A DNA stretch of 64,000 nt from Desulfobotulus alkaliphilus (GTDB lineage Bacteria > Desulfobacterota > Desulfobacteria > Desulfobacterales > ASO4-4): contig NZ_VLLC01000009.1 of assembly GCF_007830435.1 (NCBI RefSeq), positions 46,437 to 110,436 on the forward strand, in the 5' to 3' direction. Below, in pieces: positions 8,090 to 17,738 of the stretch. The notes under the pieces were generated by a model that was not told the DNA's origin, did not search any database, and saw nothing but the letters and a program-made list of their open reading frames with translations. How positions within the stretch are numbered: the stretch's first letter is position 1; the number at the start of each line of letters is the position of its first letter. The position numbers and the translations under genes are program-made.

Positions 8090-10630
8090 TCAGATTTCCT
8101 TCAGCATGGTTCTGCTGATGATCTCATCCTGCACGTCCTTGCAAAGCTCCACAAAGAAGGCGCTGTATCCCGCCACCCGGACCACAAGATCCCTGTATTT
8201 TTCCGGATGCTTCTGGGCTTCCCGAAGTACGTCATTGTCCAGATAATTGAACTGCATCTCCCCGTTACCCAGCATACATGCCGTGCGCAGCAGGGTAATG
8301 ATGCCGTTTTCGCCTTCGGGTGTTTCCAGAAGACCGGACATCAGCTTGAAGTTATGTACCATACCGATGTTCATATGATCATTGGCCATCTTGGAAACGG
8401 ACTTGATGATGGCGGTAGGTCCTTTGAAATCCGCCCCCTGGGAAGGGCTGATGCCATCGGAAAGGGGCTGCCATGCCCTGCGGCCATTGGCAGAGGCTCC
8501 GAGAAGCTGGCCAAAGGGTGTATTGTTGGAAATGGACAGGGTGCCGTGGCTCAGAACGGAATACAGGGTCTTGAACTTACGGTGTTCCGTTTCCGTAAAA
8601 TGCACAAGGTCGGCCACAATGAGGTCGGCATAATCATCGTCATTGCCGAACTTGGGCGCTGCGAGGCAATCCGCCAGAATCTGGTCATAGCCCACAAAAT
8701 CGGCCTTCAAAGCTTCATTCATCTGTGCCAGCGTGTACTTTTTATCGTCATAAACCAGCTTTTTAATGGCCGCCATGGAATCCCCATAGGTGGCAAGGCC
8801 GCTCCAGACCACTCCGGGTCCGAAATTGTACATGGCACCGCCTGCGGCAACATCCTTGCCGGATTCCATGCACCCTTCGTACATAATGGACATGAGGGGC
8901 TTGGGCGCATGATCCCGGTGCACTCTCTGGGAAATCACCGTGGCCACGCTGGACCACTTGGTGATGTATTTAATCTGCTCCTTGACCGCCGCCTCAAACT
9001 TCTCATAGGTATCAAAGCCTGCAAGATCCCCCATATCCGGGCAGACCTGCCTGCCATAGGAAAGGGGCACACCCCGGTTCAGCACCAGCTCAATGCAGAT
9101 GGGCCACTGGGTGTAGGCCGTGGAAGTCCACTGATAGAGACGGCCGGCCTTCTGGGGCTCCACACAGCCCATGAGGCAGTAATCCCTTGCATCTTCAAAG
9201 GAAACGCCCTTGGACAGCATCATCTTGATGTGGGCATCATCAAAGTGCACGGCGGGGAAGCCCATGCCGGAACGGATGACATCCACAATCTTTTTCAGAT
9301 ACTGCTGGGGAGATTTGTTGTGTACACGGGTGGACAGGGAAGGCTGATAGACCCGTACATGGCGTACCGCATCCATGAGCAGGTAGGTCAGATCATTGGT
9401 GGCATCCCGGCCATCACGGGTAACACCGCCCACGCACATATTGACAAAGGGCTGGTAACCCGCAAAAAATTTGGAAGCTGCTTCACTGGTAATCCACATC
9501 ATCTCAGACATCTTCACCAGCATGCACCCGGCCAGATCAAAGGCCTCGTATTCTGTCATACGGCCGGAATCAATGTCCGCGCGGAAAAAGGGATACATAT
9601 ACTGATCCACACGGCCAATGGACATGCCGGTCTGGTTTTCCTCCACCACAAGAAGGGATTCTATGGTCCAGACAGCCTGAATGGCTTCCCAGAAGGTGCT
9701 GGGGGCATGGGCGGGAACACGGGCGTTCACCTCGGAGATTTTAAGAAGCTCTGCTTTGCGTTTCGGATCATTTTCCTTTGCAGCCAGTTCCGCAGCGTAG
9801 GCAGATAGCCTTTTTGCATAAATCATAACCCCTTCGGTGGTATCGATGACGGATTTATAAAAATAAATCCTATCAATATCATCGGGGTTTTCGTAATCCA
9901 GCTTTTCAAGGTGGGCTCTGGCCTCATTCTGGATATCCAGCATACCCTTTTTCATCAGAATAACGTCATAGCCGGGATTGGAGTCCCCGCCACCGTTCAC
10001 CGCATGGTAGGAGCAGTCAGAAACATAGGATTCTGCCGAAAGTTCCCAGAGACCCGCTTCCCGGTACTGGCCTTCGCAGTATTCATCCACGGATTTGCCT
10101 TTCCAGAAGGGAAAGAGCTCTTCGCGCATGATCTTTTTATCTGCTTCAGAAATATAAAAGGGATCCTGTGCCCGTGTGCCGATGGTGTCAATCTCTTCTT
10201 CCACCCAGCGCCATGCAATATCCGGAGAAAAAGATCCCGCACGGGGTGCGCCGTTGGGCGAGCCCACAATCAGCTCATGGTCCTGAATCACAAGGGGGGC
10301 CGTTTCACAGCAGTACTTAAAGCACTTGCCCCTCAAAACAATCTTGGGCATTCCGGGATTTTCTTTGGCTATTTTTGTAATGGCCCGGGCGCGGTGAATG
10401 GTAATGCTGGGAACCTGCTTTAAAAAATTCTCCTTCAGCTTCACATGACGCTCTGTGGGACCGTTGGGAATACCTGTTGTGAAGGATGCGGCGGGGGCCT
10501 CCACGCCGGGCGCTCCCTTGACAATCTCTGCGGAAACGCCCTCAAAAAGCTTTCTCAATGAGGCACGTTCTTCCGGACTCAGGCCTTTTGTCGCTTCTGC
10601 GAGTTTATTTGAAAATTCTTGTAAATCCAC
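8090..10630 (-). CDS. cutC: Choline trimethylamine-lyase (glycyl radical enzyme)
   Basis: It cleaves choline to trimethylamine and acetaldehyde inside the microcompartment. The 846-residue length equals that of characterised Desulfovibrio CutC. The thiyl-radical Cys and the Glu base lie in [14 protein letters not shown], about Cys489 and Glu491. The glycyl-radical site is RVAGYSA, with Gly821 by counting back from the C-terminus. [10 protein letters not shown] (about 211-220) matches the choline-binding region. An N-terminal extension of about 50 residues precedes the PFL core and probably targets the enzyme to the shell. The start codon is GTG with GGGAGG before it. The GCVEPQ signature separates it from pyruvate formate-lyase and glycerol dehydratase. 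Confidence 0.97.
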   Translation of the reverse strand: MDLQEFSNKLAEATKGLSPEERASLRKLFEGVSAEIVKGAPGVEAPAASFTTGIPNGPTERHVKLKENFLKQVPSITIHRARAITKIAKENPGMPKIVLRGKCFKYCCETAPLVIQDHELIVGSPNGAPRAGSFSPDIAWRWVEEEIDTIGTRAQDPFYISEADKKIMREELFPFWKGKSVDEYCEGQYREAGLWELSAESYVSDCSYHAVNGGGDSNPGYDVILMKKGMLDIQNEARAHLEKLDYENPDDIDRIYFYKSVIDTTEGVMIYAKRLSAYAAELAAKENDPKRKAELLKISEVNARVPAHAPSTFWEAIQAVWTIESLLVVEENQTGMSIGRVDQYMYPFFRADIDSGRMTEYEAFDLAGCMLVKMSEMMWITSEAASKFFAGYQPFVNMCVGGVTRDGRDATNDLTYLLMDAVRHVRVYQPSLSTRVHNKSPQQYLKKIVDVIRSGMGFPAVHFDDAHIKMMLSKGVSFEDARDYCLMGCVEPQKAGRLYQWTSTAYTQWPICIELVLNRGVPLSYGRQVCPDMGDLAGFDTYEKFEAAVKEQIKYITKWSSVATVISQRVHRDHAPKPLMSIMYEGCMESGKDVAAGGAMYNFGPGVVWSGLATYGDSMAAIKKLVYDDKKYTLAQMNEALKADFVGYDQILADCLAAPKFGNDDDYADLIVADLVHFTETEHRKFKTLYSVLSHGTLSISNNTPFGQLLGASANGRRAWQPLSDGISPSQGADFKGPTAIIKSVSKMANDHMNIGMVHNFKLMSGLLETPEGENGIITLLRTACMLGNGEMQFNYLDNDVLREAQKHPEKYRDLVVRVAGYSAFFVELCKDVQDEIISRTMLKEI

Positions 10631-10676
10631 AGCGGTTACCTCCCTTTTTACGGATAAACTTTCACTCGGATATCTT

Positions 10677-12173
10677 TTAAGGACGGTCCATCACCCGAAT
10701 GGCCTCTTTCAAGATACGGTGCAGTGTCTGCAAGCTTTTTGAACTCTCGTCTTCCTTCCGGGGTAGCTCCCCTGTGGAAGGATATTTCACTTTTGATCTG
10801 TAGTTTTCCATGGCATCCATCCTTCTCACGCCATACCCCACCTTACGGATATAAATCAGGTTCATGGGGGAAACGTTATCCGAGGTGATCCCCTCTCCGG
10901 CAGATCCGCTGCCAAGGGTCATGGAAGGAAAGAGGCTGGTGGTAAACCCCATGCCTCCAAAGCTGCCCGGAGTATTGACAAGAACTCTGCCTACGGGTTT
11001 TTTTAAGGCAAACTGACAGATGACATTTTCATCCCTTGAATGGATGACAAGGGTATGGCCGGTACCTTCATCAATAAGCAGTTCAATGCACTTTTCACAG
11101 GCATGCATCCAGTCATCTTCCACATAGTAGGCCAGCACAGGACAGAGCAGCTCCCCTGCATAGGGGTCGGTCTCTGAAACATGGCTGCGCCCGGCCACCA
11201 GCACCTTCACATGATCGGGCACGGAAAAGCCTGCCCTTAGGGCAAGGGTCTGGGCATCAAGGCCAATCATCCTCTGGTTGGGCTTTCCGTTGGGGCAGAA
11301 AAACATGGAAGTAAACTGGCGGGACTGTTCTTCAGTCATGAACCAGGCACCATTGTTTACCAGTGCCTGCCGGACCTCCCTGTCTATGCAGCCGTCCACC
11401 ACAATGGACTGTTCAGCCGAAGAAACAATGCCGTTGTCAAAGGTTTTGCTGGCAATGATATCTCTGACGGCCTGCTCAATATCCGCCGTACGCTCGATGA
11501 ATGCCGGTCCGTTGCCCATACCGCCATAAATAACGGGCTTTCTGGCGGCATAGGCTGCGGAAAGAAGGCTGGACACACCGGTATTAAGGATGAGAGATGT
11601 GGCCCTGTGTCCCATCAGCTCAAGGGTTCCACTGTGGGTCACCGTATCCAGCCAGGAGAGACATCCTTCCGGAAGCCCTGCGGATGCGGCGGCATCCATC
11701 ATGATATCAAGAACCCTGCCCATGGACCGGATGGCCCTTGGGTGAGGGGAGAAAACAATGGCATTACCGGATTTAATGGCGATGAGGGTCTTATAAATAG
11801 TGGTGGAAACAGGGCTGGTTGCAGGACAGAGGGCAGCAATGACACCTACGGGAACACCAATTTCGGCAAGACCGCTGGCCCTGTCATGGCCGATGATCCC
11901 AACACAGCGCATTCCCCGCATACGCATGGGAAGATCTTCACAGACAAAGCTGTTTTTTAGGCATTTGTCCTCCCATCTGCCATATTCCGTTTCTTCGCAG
12001 GACATGGCAGCAAGGGTCTGGACATGGGGTACAACGGCCCGGGCCACGGATTCCACAATCTCATCCAGTTGTTCCTGGGGAAAAGTGGCTAACCTTTTCT
12101 GCCCCTCAAGGGCATTTTCCGCAAGAATTCTGGCTTTTTGAATGGAGAGCAGATCATTATCAATTATGGTCAT
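10677..12173 (-). CDS. Aldehyde dehydrogenase homologue lacking the catalytic Cys
   Basis: A 498-residue paralogue of the acylating dehydrogenase at 4761-6209, aligned along most of its length (for example [19 protein letters not shown]). The catalytic motif FDNGTVCASEQ has become [11 protein letters not shown], placing Ser251 where the nucleophilic Cys should be. The downstream glycine loop ATGGPGMVKAAY has become [12 protein letters not shown]. It is therefore unlikely to be an active dehydrogenase. A C-terminal amphipathic helix ([16 protein letters not shown]) after a charged linker looks like an encapsulation peptide. It may act as a scaffold or cargo adaptor, or modulate the active paralogue. 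It lies directly upstream of cutC. Confidence 0.9.
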   Translation of the reverse strand: MTIIDNDLLSIQKARILAENALEGQKRLATFPQEQLDEIVESVARAVVPHVQTLAAMSCEETEYGRWEDKCLKNSFVCEDLPMRMRGMRCVGIIGHDRASGLAEIGVPVGVIAALCPATSPVSTTIYKTLIAIKSGNAIVFSPHPRAIRSMGRVLDIMMDAAASAGLPEGCLSWLDTVTHSGTLELMGHRATSLILNTGVSSLLSAAYAARKPVIYGGMGNGPAFIERTADIEQAVRDIIASKTFDNGIVSSAEQSIVVDGCIDREVRQALVNNGAWFMTEEQSRQFTSMFFCPNGKPNQRMIGLDAQTLALRAGFSVPDHVKVLVAGRSHVSETDPYAGELLCPVLAYYVEDDWMHACEKCIELLIDEGTGHTLVIHSRDENVICQFALKKPVGRVLVNTPGSFGGMGFTTSLFPSMTLGSGSAGEGITSDNVSPMNLIYIRKVGYGVRRMDAMENYRSKVKYPSTGELPRKEDESSKSLQTLHRILKEAIRVMDRP

Positions 12174-12236
12174 TTATGCATCTCCCCTCTTTTTCCTTTG
12201 TTCCTCTTCCCTGCCCCATCTGCCATCACGACCTGT

Positions 12237-12860
12237 TCAGGGAAGCAGTTTTTCAATGGCATAACGGGATATAATCTTGGAAAGGTCCGGGTGGGGGGTG
12301 GGAATCACCACCGAACTGTACACCTGTGTTCCCATGTCAGCCACGGCCTTGACTCCGGCTTCCACGGCAGACTTGCATGCTGCCACATCTCCCTGAACCA
12401 GAACGGAAATATAGCCGGAAGCTACGTTTTCATAGCCTATCAGCTCCACATCGGCCGCTTTAACCATGGCATCGGCCGCCTCCAGCACAAAAACGATGCC
12501 AAAGGTTTCAATGAGGCCCAGTGCCCTGTGTCTGGGTGCAGGAACCTCTTCTTCCCCGCCCGCACCCGCATCGATGTCATGGACAGATACAATGTCCCCC
12601 ACAGCCCGGATGGGTCGGGGCATGACATTGCTGGCCGTCAGCTTCCCGATTTCCGCTGCTGCTGCGGCTCCTGCATCCACCGACGCCCTCACGGCGGCCA
12701 CATCCCCCTTCACCATGATGGCCACAAGGGTGGAGCCAATGTTTTCATAGGCTATCAGCTCAACATTGGCAGCCTTCAGCATCCTGTCCGCACCGTTGAT
12801 AGCCGGAACCATTCCCAATGTTTCAATAAGCCCTAAGGCCTCTTCTCCGTAATACCGCAT
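12237..12860 (-). CDS. Tandem BMC-domain shell protein, first gene of the choline microcompartment operon
   Basis: It has 207 residues with two similar, non-permuted BMC domains: one at about 7-90 (ALGLIETLGMVPAINGADRM) and one at about 112-200 (ALGLIETFGIVFVLEAADAM). They are joined by an acidic Gly/Glu-rich linker. The two halves resemble each other more than usual for BMC-T proteins, so the gene looks like a fused BMC-H pair (CcmO-like). It should form pseudohexameric facet tiles. ATG 12860 is preferred over the one ten codons upstream because it follows AAGGA and starts next to the domain. Confidence 0.9.
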   Translation of the reverse strand: MRYYGEEALGLIETLGMVPAINGADRMLKAANVELIAYENIGSTLVAIMVKGDVAAVRASVDAGAAAAAEIGKLTASNVMPRPIRAVGDIVSVHDIDAGAGGEEEVPAPRHRALGLIETFGIVFVLEAADAMVKAADVELIGYENVASGYISVLVQGDVAACKSAVEAGVKAVADMGTQVYSSVVIPTPHPDLSKIISRYAIEKLLP

Positions 12861-12916
12861 GAGAATTTTTTCCTTTCCCCACTGCCGCACCCGTTATTTG
12901 TTAAAAAACAATCCTT

Positions 12917-12955
12917 ACATGAACCCTAACCCTTTCCCTATAGGGGAAAGTCAAG
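12917..12955 (-). promoter_or_regulatory. MerR-type promoter of the choline microcompartment operon
   Basis: On the minus strand TTGACT (12949-12954) is followed by a 19-base spacer and TTAGGG, or a 20-base spacer and TAGGGT. The spacer carries the dyad CTTTCCC-TATA-GGGGAAAG seen on the plus strand at 12933-12950. An overlong spacer with a dyad between -35 and -10 is the hallmark of MerR-activated promoters. The first operon ATG is about 60 bases downstream. A near-identical arrangement lies upstream of the transporter gene at 17422. Confidence 0.75.
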
Positions 12956-13342
12956 CCTTTTTTTAAACAAAGTTCAGCAGAAAATTCCATTCCCATGAAA
13001 CAACAGGCATGAAAAAATAAAAGCCTGTTTTTAAAGATGTAATGACCTTTTTCTTAAGACTGAACAGTTTACCGTCAGATTCCATGACCAGAAGACATAG
13101 CTGTCAGGCCTGTTGTCAAAAATGCCATTTGTTCCTGACATATCCGGCAGCTACAAACAGCCTTGCGCTCTCTGAAGCAAAACCACCTGCAAAAAAACAG
13201 GCACCTGAATAAAAGCATGAAAACAAATTTCTGAAATGAAAGAGTAAAATCTGATACGGGCTTGCGTTTTTTGAAGAATATCTGAATGGAGAAAAAACTG
13301 GAAAAATACCCCCGGGGGAATCTTTGGGGGGTTGGGGTGGCA

Positions 13343-13372
13343 GGTTCCGCCCCTTTGATTCGGGGCGGAACC
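13343..13372 (-). terminator. Hairpin downstream of the PHP lipoprotein gene
   Basis: GGTTCCGCCCC and GGGGCGGAACC form a perfect 11-base-pair stem with an 8-base loop, about 77 bases after the stop codon of the PHP lipoprotein gene. No clear T tract follows on the minus strand, so intrinsic termination is likely but not certain. Confidence 0.5.
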
Positions 13373-13448
13373 GATGAACAGGGATTACCCTGAAAAATGC
13401 TTTATATCATTTTGAAAAATATACATAAAAATCTGATTTGACAAGAGC

Positions 13449-15917
13449 CTAGGGAGTAACATCCACCCACACAGGGTTGGAAACAGCAATTCTTCCCTTC
13501 ATATCCCTTGCAATGAAGTTATACCAGGTAGCTGCTGCGGGCTTTACCGTAAAGGTAAGGGATTCCCGCTTCACACTGCCATTGAAGGTTTTTGTTTCCA
13601 CAGGACTGCCGATTTCACTGCCTGCCGTATAGATCTCAATACTCTGAAGACCATTGACAGCAAAGGCATCGAGAGTCAGTTTCAGAGAATTTCCGGCTTT
13701 AACGGAAAGCTTTCCACCGAAGTCCATGTTTGAGGGGAAAAAGAGCGGCCCCATGGAGGCATAGGAGTTGCCCTTTGCAACGGCTTCAATAAAGCTTGCC
13801 GGTGTCAGATCCCCATCCACCTTCGCATAGGTCCGGATCATACCCGAATAAAGGGTGGGAGAAGCCACATCATGGGTGTCGGAACCACCCGTCAGATAAT
13901 AGGCCTTGTTTTTCCCTGCCAGATGATCCGTCCACAGTTCCATGGTTTTTGCCAGTGTCCGGGTATCGGGATTGTTGGCCCGGGAAAGATCAATGGTGGG
14001 CTGCAGCTCGATGAGATCAAAATTGGGATCATATCCGCCGGGGGCAATTTCACGATTATTGAAATAGCCATAATCTGTATAAGGGTGAGCTACGATTACA
14101 AGGGCATTTTTTGCGTGGGCCTGTGCAATGATTTCCCCCACATTCAGGGAGGGCTCTATGATCTTGCCATTAAGGGGCATGGGAAGAATATTGAGGTGCC
14201 CCCAGCCGGGAGATACTTCAAGGCTTGGAATCATCCCCACCATTCTGGCATCGGAAAACTTTTTGACAGGAAGGTGGTTGTCCACGGAATCATGGTCACT
14301 GACAAAGGTAAGATCCAGACGGGCAGCCAGCTGGGATTTTACCAGATCTTCGGGGGAAGTGTTACCGTCTCCGATATCGGTGTGGTGATGGAGGTCCACA
14401 CTGTACCAGTTTTCAAGATTCGGATATATATGGGTTTCAATGGCTGCGGAGCGCTGGAGGGTTTCACCTGAGCCTACACTTGCCTTCACCTCTTCGGGCA
14501 GACTGATAAAGTCTGCGCCGGACATCACCTTAAAGGTAAAATCACCCACGGCAAGGGGCATGGTAACCCGGCCAATGCTTTCAAGATCCGTAAAATAGGT
14601 GCGGGCACCAAGATATTTTACCGCAGGTACAGGACCGTCCACGGCTATTCTTGCATCCACGGGATTGCCTGTGGCCCTGTCCGTCACGTGCATGATCACT
14701 TCGCCACCCTGCACGATGGTATAGTCATCCACAAAGTGCAAAGAAAGATTCCTGCCCGCCTTCACGGTGACGGCCATGGGCTTTGATGCCGTGTAACCTG
14801 CTGCAATGGCGTAAATGTTATAATTGCCCTCAGGCAGGGTAAAGGCGAAGGAGCCATCCGCCTCTCCTACATGCCATATAAATGTCTGCATTTCTTCGTG
14901 CAGCTCATCCGTGGGCAGATTCTGGGAGCCGTCAAAGCTTCCCTTAAAACGGCCTGTCCTTTCCACCACCAGAACGGGATTGGGGTACAGTCTGCCGTCA
15001 TCGGATCTGACAGTACCGGAAACCTCTGCCGATGGCAGCCCCTTCTTTTCAATCATACGAACCATGAAAGGCGTGGTGTGACCCTGTGGGATGACCTGCA
15101 GCTCTCCCGTAAACTCCCTGAACTGACCGGGAGCCAGATCATAATTATGGTGCAGGTCTTTATATCCCGTGGTGCCACGGTAAATTTCCGTATCATCCAT
15201 CTGCAGGGTGATGGCGTAATCCTTTGTATAGCTCACCACAAAATCACCGAAAGGCTCATCCACATTTTTACCCACATGGATGTTCCGGGCACGGACATCC
15301 GGCGTATGGTAACCAAAGGGTCCGAACATATAGGCCGCCAGACCACTCATGGAATACCCGCTTTTCATATCCGTATAGGTATCCGGACCGGGGTTGGATA
15401 CGCGGGTGTGCATTTTCACAACAGGACTGTTTTTCTCAAGGGTATAGGTGGTAACCACATCCAGGGCATTGGCCTTGCCATCCCCCAGCCAGGTGCTGGT
15501 GGTCTGCACCACGGCCCTTTCCGGTGTATTCTGAAGAATTTTTGCATCCGCCTTCAGGGAACCGCCACTGGCTGTCCATGAATTCACAAGAAACTCAACA
15601 TCATTGACAATGTTCACACCAAACTGACCGGGACCTTCCATGACGGCAAGGTTGGAGATACTGCCATTGGTCATCCCCCAGAAGTTTGGGCTGCCCACGG
15701 CAATGGTCAGAGCCAGATGCTCATTATAAATGGTAATATCATCGGGATGATTCAAAACATCACCTTCTATGGGCGAAGGCCCCTTGACAATGCGGACCCC
15801 TTCTCCCGGCGCATAGGCCGGAGAAGAATACATTTTACCACAGGCGGCCATGAGAAAAAGGGCAGCAAAGGTAAAAGAGAGCATGGACAAGAGCATGCCT
15901 GATCTTTTTTTCTGCAT
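13449..15917 (-). CDS. CehA/McbA-like PHP-domain metallohydrolase, lipoprotein
   Basis: An 822-residue exported protein. The signal peptide (LLSMLSFTFAALFLMAAC) ends at a lipobox-like Cys, so it is probably membrane-anchored. Beta-rich domains fill about 30-500, including a carboxypeptidase-regulatory-like repeat around 340-390. The PHP metal motifs follow: DLHHHTDIGDG, FVSDHDSVDN, VIVAHPY and GGSDTHDV. PHP enzymes of the CehA/McbA group hydrolyse esters or phosphoesters. The substrate is unknown; a choline ester or phosphodiester would fit the neighbourhood but is inference only. ATG 15917 has AAGGAG eight bases upstream. It may be cotranscribed with the transporter. Confidence 0.85.
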   Translation of the reverse strand: MQKKRSGMLLSMLSFTFAALFLMAACGKMYSSPAYAPGEGVRIVKGPSPIEGDVLNHPDDITIYNEHLALTIAVGSPNFWGMTNGSISNLAVMEGPGQFGVNIVNDVEFLVNSWTASGGSLKADAKILQNTPERAVVQTTSTWLGDGKANALDVVTTYTLEKNSPVVKMHTRVSNPGPDTYTDMKSGYSMSGLAAYMFGPFGYHTPDVRARNIHVGKNVDEPFGDFVVSYTKDYAITLQMDDTEIYRGTTGYKDLHHNYDLAPGQFREFTGELQVIPQGHTTPFMVRMIEKKGLPSAEVSGTVRSDDGRLYPNPVLVVERTGRFKGSFDGSQNLPTDELHEEMQTFIWHVGEADGSFAFTLPEGNYNIYAIAAGYTASKPMAVTVKAGRNLSLHFVDDYTIVQGGEVIMHVTDRATGNPVDARIAVDGPVPAVKYLGARTYFTDLESIGRVTMPLAVGDFTFKVMSGADFISLPEEVKASVGSGETLQRSAAIETHIYPNLENWYSVDLHHHTDIGDGNTSPEDLVKSQLAARLDLTFVSDHDSVDNHLPVKKFSDARMVGMIPSLEVSPGWGHLNILPMPLNGKIIEPSLNVGEIIAQAHAKNALVIVAHPYTDYGYFNNREIAPGGYDPNFDLIELQPTIDLSRANNPDTRTLAKTMELWTDHLAGKNKAYYLTGGSDTHDVASPTLYSGMIRTYAKVDGDLTPASFIEAVAKGNSYASMGPLFFPSNMDFGGKLSVKAGNSLKLTLDAFAVNGLQSIEIYTAGSEIGSPVETKTFNGSVKRESLTFTVKPAAATWYNFIARDMKGRIAVSNPVWVDVTP

Positions 15918-16071
15918 TTTCAAATCTCCTTATCATAATTCAACAGGCTTCTGACTTTCTTCACCCGGCCGATACCTTCACGGGCTGGCATGAAAATGAC
16001 CGGTGCGGGTGAAAAAAGTCTTTTATACTTAAGGAATCAGATCAAATGAACAAACGCCTTCAGAGGAGCCA

Positions 16072-16338
16072 TCAATCCTTAATATATTTATTGATGGTTG
16101 AGGCACCTTCTGCATGGGCACGGTAGTAAACCCGCAGTTCATTGTTTCCGTCCATGTCAAAGCGGGTTTCTTCCAGAAGGGCGTTGGCTTCCGCAGTCAT
16201 GATGGCAGAGACCACGGCTTTTTTATTAAACGCCTTGAAGTCGCCATACTGACCTTTCAGAGCATCCATGACATCATTGGCACAGGCTTCCTTGACGGTG
16301 GTAAAATATTTCAAAATGGCATAATTCAATGGCTTCAT
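16072..16338 (-). CDS. Small winged-helix-like protein, function unknown
   Basis: An 88-residue protein that starts right at the stop of the transporter gene (GGAG ten bases before ATG 16338), so the two are coupled. Its layout (NYAILKYFTTVKEACANDVMDAL, a middle helix, then a strand pair ELRVYYRAH) suggests a winged-helix fold. I do not recognise the family. A role as a regulator or cytoplasmic partner of the transporter would fit the coupling. Confidence 0.7.
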   Translation of the reverse strand: MKPLNYAILKYFTTVKEACANDVMDALKGQYGDFKAFNKKAVVSAIMTAEANALLEETRFDMDGNNELRVYYRAHAEGASTINKYIKD

Positions 16339-16339
16339 A

Positions 16340-17422
16340 TTATACATGCTCCTTTTTTTTGAACAGATCCAGCGGGTTCATTGAAATGGTAAAGATACCG
16401 ACAACCATGATGATGGCGGCAAGCCAGGCGATGGGCGGCATACCCCAGCCTTCAAAGCCCATGATCACTCCCAGAAGAATCCAGACACAGAAAGGACCCC
16501 AGAAGGAGAAGGTACCGTTGCAGGACATACCCAGAGCGGCACCACACATGGCATTGCCCTTGTACCAGAACATGAAGGTGAGGTAGGCGCTGAGACCGGC
16601 AAGGGCAAACCAGATCATGGCGTAACCGTCGGTGAAGGACTGGCCGAGCATGCCGAAGGTATCGGCACCGGAGATCATACCAAAAAGGGGTACAAGGATA
16701 ATCAGGTTGGACATTCCTGCGGTTACCTGACGGATGGTGATACCCACCTCAGGATCAATGAGGGAGGTTCCGTAACCACATACACAGCCTTCAATACCCC
16801 AGCACACCGCTGCAATGAAACCAAAGAAGATCCCGATCATGAGGCCGGGAGGGGCTTCTTCCTCAAGGCCTGTCAGACCGATCATAAAGCTTGCGGTTAT
16901 ACAGATGGCTATACCCAGCATCATGCGGGCATTTAGCTGCTGTTTAAAAAGAAATCTTGCCAGAATGGCACCCACTGCGGGGCAGAGTGCACTGATGGGA
17001 ACGACTATCCCCCCGGCCTGCTGAAGACCGACAACAAAAGCTGTACTTGCAAGGGGTCCACCAATCAGCGCACCGCATACCATGACAAGGCCGGGCTTGG
17101 TTTTAATGGTTCTGACAAAATCTCCGATACGGCCACGGATGGCTGCAATGCTCAAGGCCCATGCAGCACTGCAGGTATCCGTGGTGGCCGCTCCAATGGC
17201 TGCCAGCAGATAGAACACAGCAAAAACGGAGAGTCCTGAGTCCTCTCCGTACCAGTGTTCCCATATTCCCACAGACATGCCAAGGGTCATGAATGCCGCA
17301 TAAAGGCCGTAAAGAAAGCCCGACAGGAGGGCAATGACTATGCCTTTTTTAAAAAAGTCCGATGATAGTTTTCTTTTGGCTGCCACAGCAGCCGGGTTTC
17401 CTGAAACTGACGCCTGCATCAT
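16340..17422 (-). CDS. EamA/DMT-like membrane transporter linked to choline use
   Basis: A 360-residue membrane protein with about ten hydrophobic segments in two similar halves, the layout of the drug/metabolite transporter superfamily. Marker stretches are GALIGGPLASTAFVVGLQQAGG and GIFFGFIAAVCWGIEGCVCGYG. It is preceded by a MerR-type promoter matching that of the microcompartment operon, so uptake of choline or export of an amine product such as trimethylamine is the likely job. Direction and substrate cannot be told from sequence. ATG 17422 has GGAGGGAG seven bases before it. Confidence 0.82.
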   Translation of the reverse strand: MMQASVSGNPAAVAAKRKLSSDFFKKGIVIALLSGFLYGLYAAFMTLGMSVGIWEHWYGEDSGLSVFAVFYLLAAIGAATTDTCSAAWALSIAAIRGRIGDFVRTIKTKPGLVMVCGALIGGPLASTAFVVGLQQAGGIVVPISALCPAVGAILARFLFKQQLNARMMLGIAICITASFMIGLTGLEEEAPPGLMIGIFFGFIAAVCWGIEGCVCGYGTSLIDPEVGITIRQVTAGMSNLIILVPLFGMISGADTFGMLGQSFTDGYAMIWFALAGLSAYLTFMFWYKGNAMCGAALGMSCNGTFSFWGPFCVWILLGVIMGFEGWGMPPIAWLAAIIMVVGIFTISMNPLDLFKKKEHV

Positions 17423-17520
17423 AGGTAGTCTCCCTCCATTTTTAAACTGCAATTATTTAAAAAATCATTATGTTGCATTGTGGCCACCAGATGGCCCAAT
17501 TTATATATGATTCATGACAG

Positions 17521-17551
17521 ACCATAACCTTGCCCCCAAGGGGAAGGTCAA
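17521..17551 (-). promoter_or_regulatory. MerR-type promoter of the transporter gene
   Basis: On the minus strand TTGACC (17546-17551) is followed by an 18-base spacer and TTATGG, or a 19-base spacer and TATGGT. The spacer opens TTCCCC and closes GGGGGCAAGG, an imperfect dyad. The microcompartment promoter shares TTGACYTTCCCCT and the trailing GGNNAAGG part. The site lies between the transporter and the divergent MerR gene, so the same regulator could also control itself from here. Confidence 0.72.
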
Positions 17552-17738
17552 CACTTTTTTAACACTGTTTTTTTTCACAATATCAGAAACCTAAGTATGC
17601 ATGCGTTCTGGCATTTCAAAGGACTTTCATGCCCTGCCATGCAGGGCCCGTACGGTATTTTATCTACCCATATGCCCCTCTGTCTGCTAAATATGAAAAG
17701 ACATAAAAAAAACAGGATGCTGAATGAAAGGTCATTCC

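Larger units (their letters stand above)
12861..13448. other. Gene-free stretch between the microcompartment operon and the PHP lipoprotein gene
   Basis: No gene of either strand is supported here. It holds the MerR-type promoter at 12917-12955 and a perfect hairpin at 13343-13372. Most of the rest is A/T-rich sequence with no repeat copies that I recognise elsewhere in the window. Confidence 0.6.
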
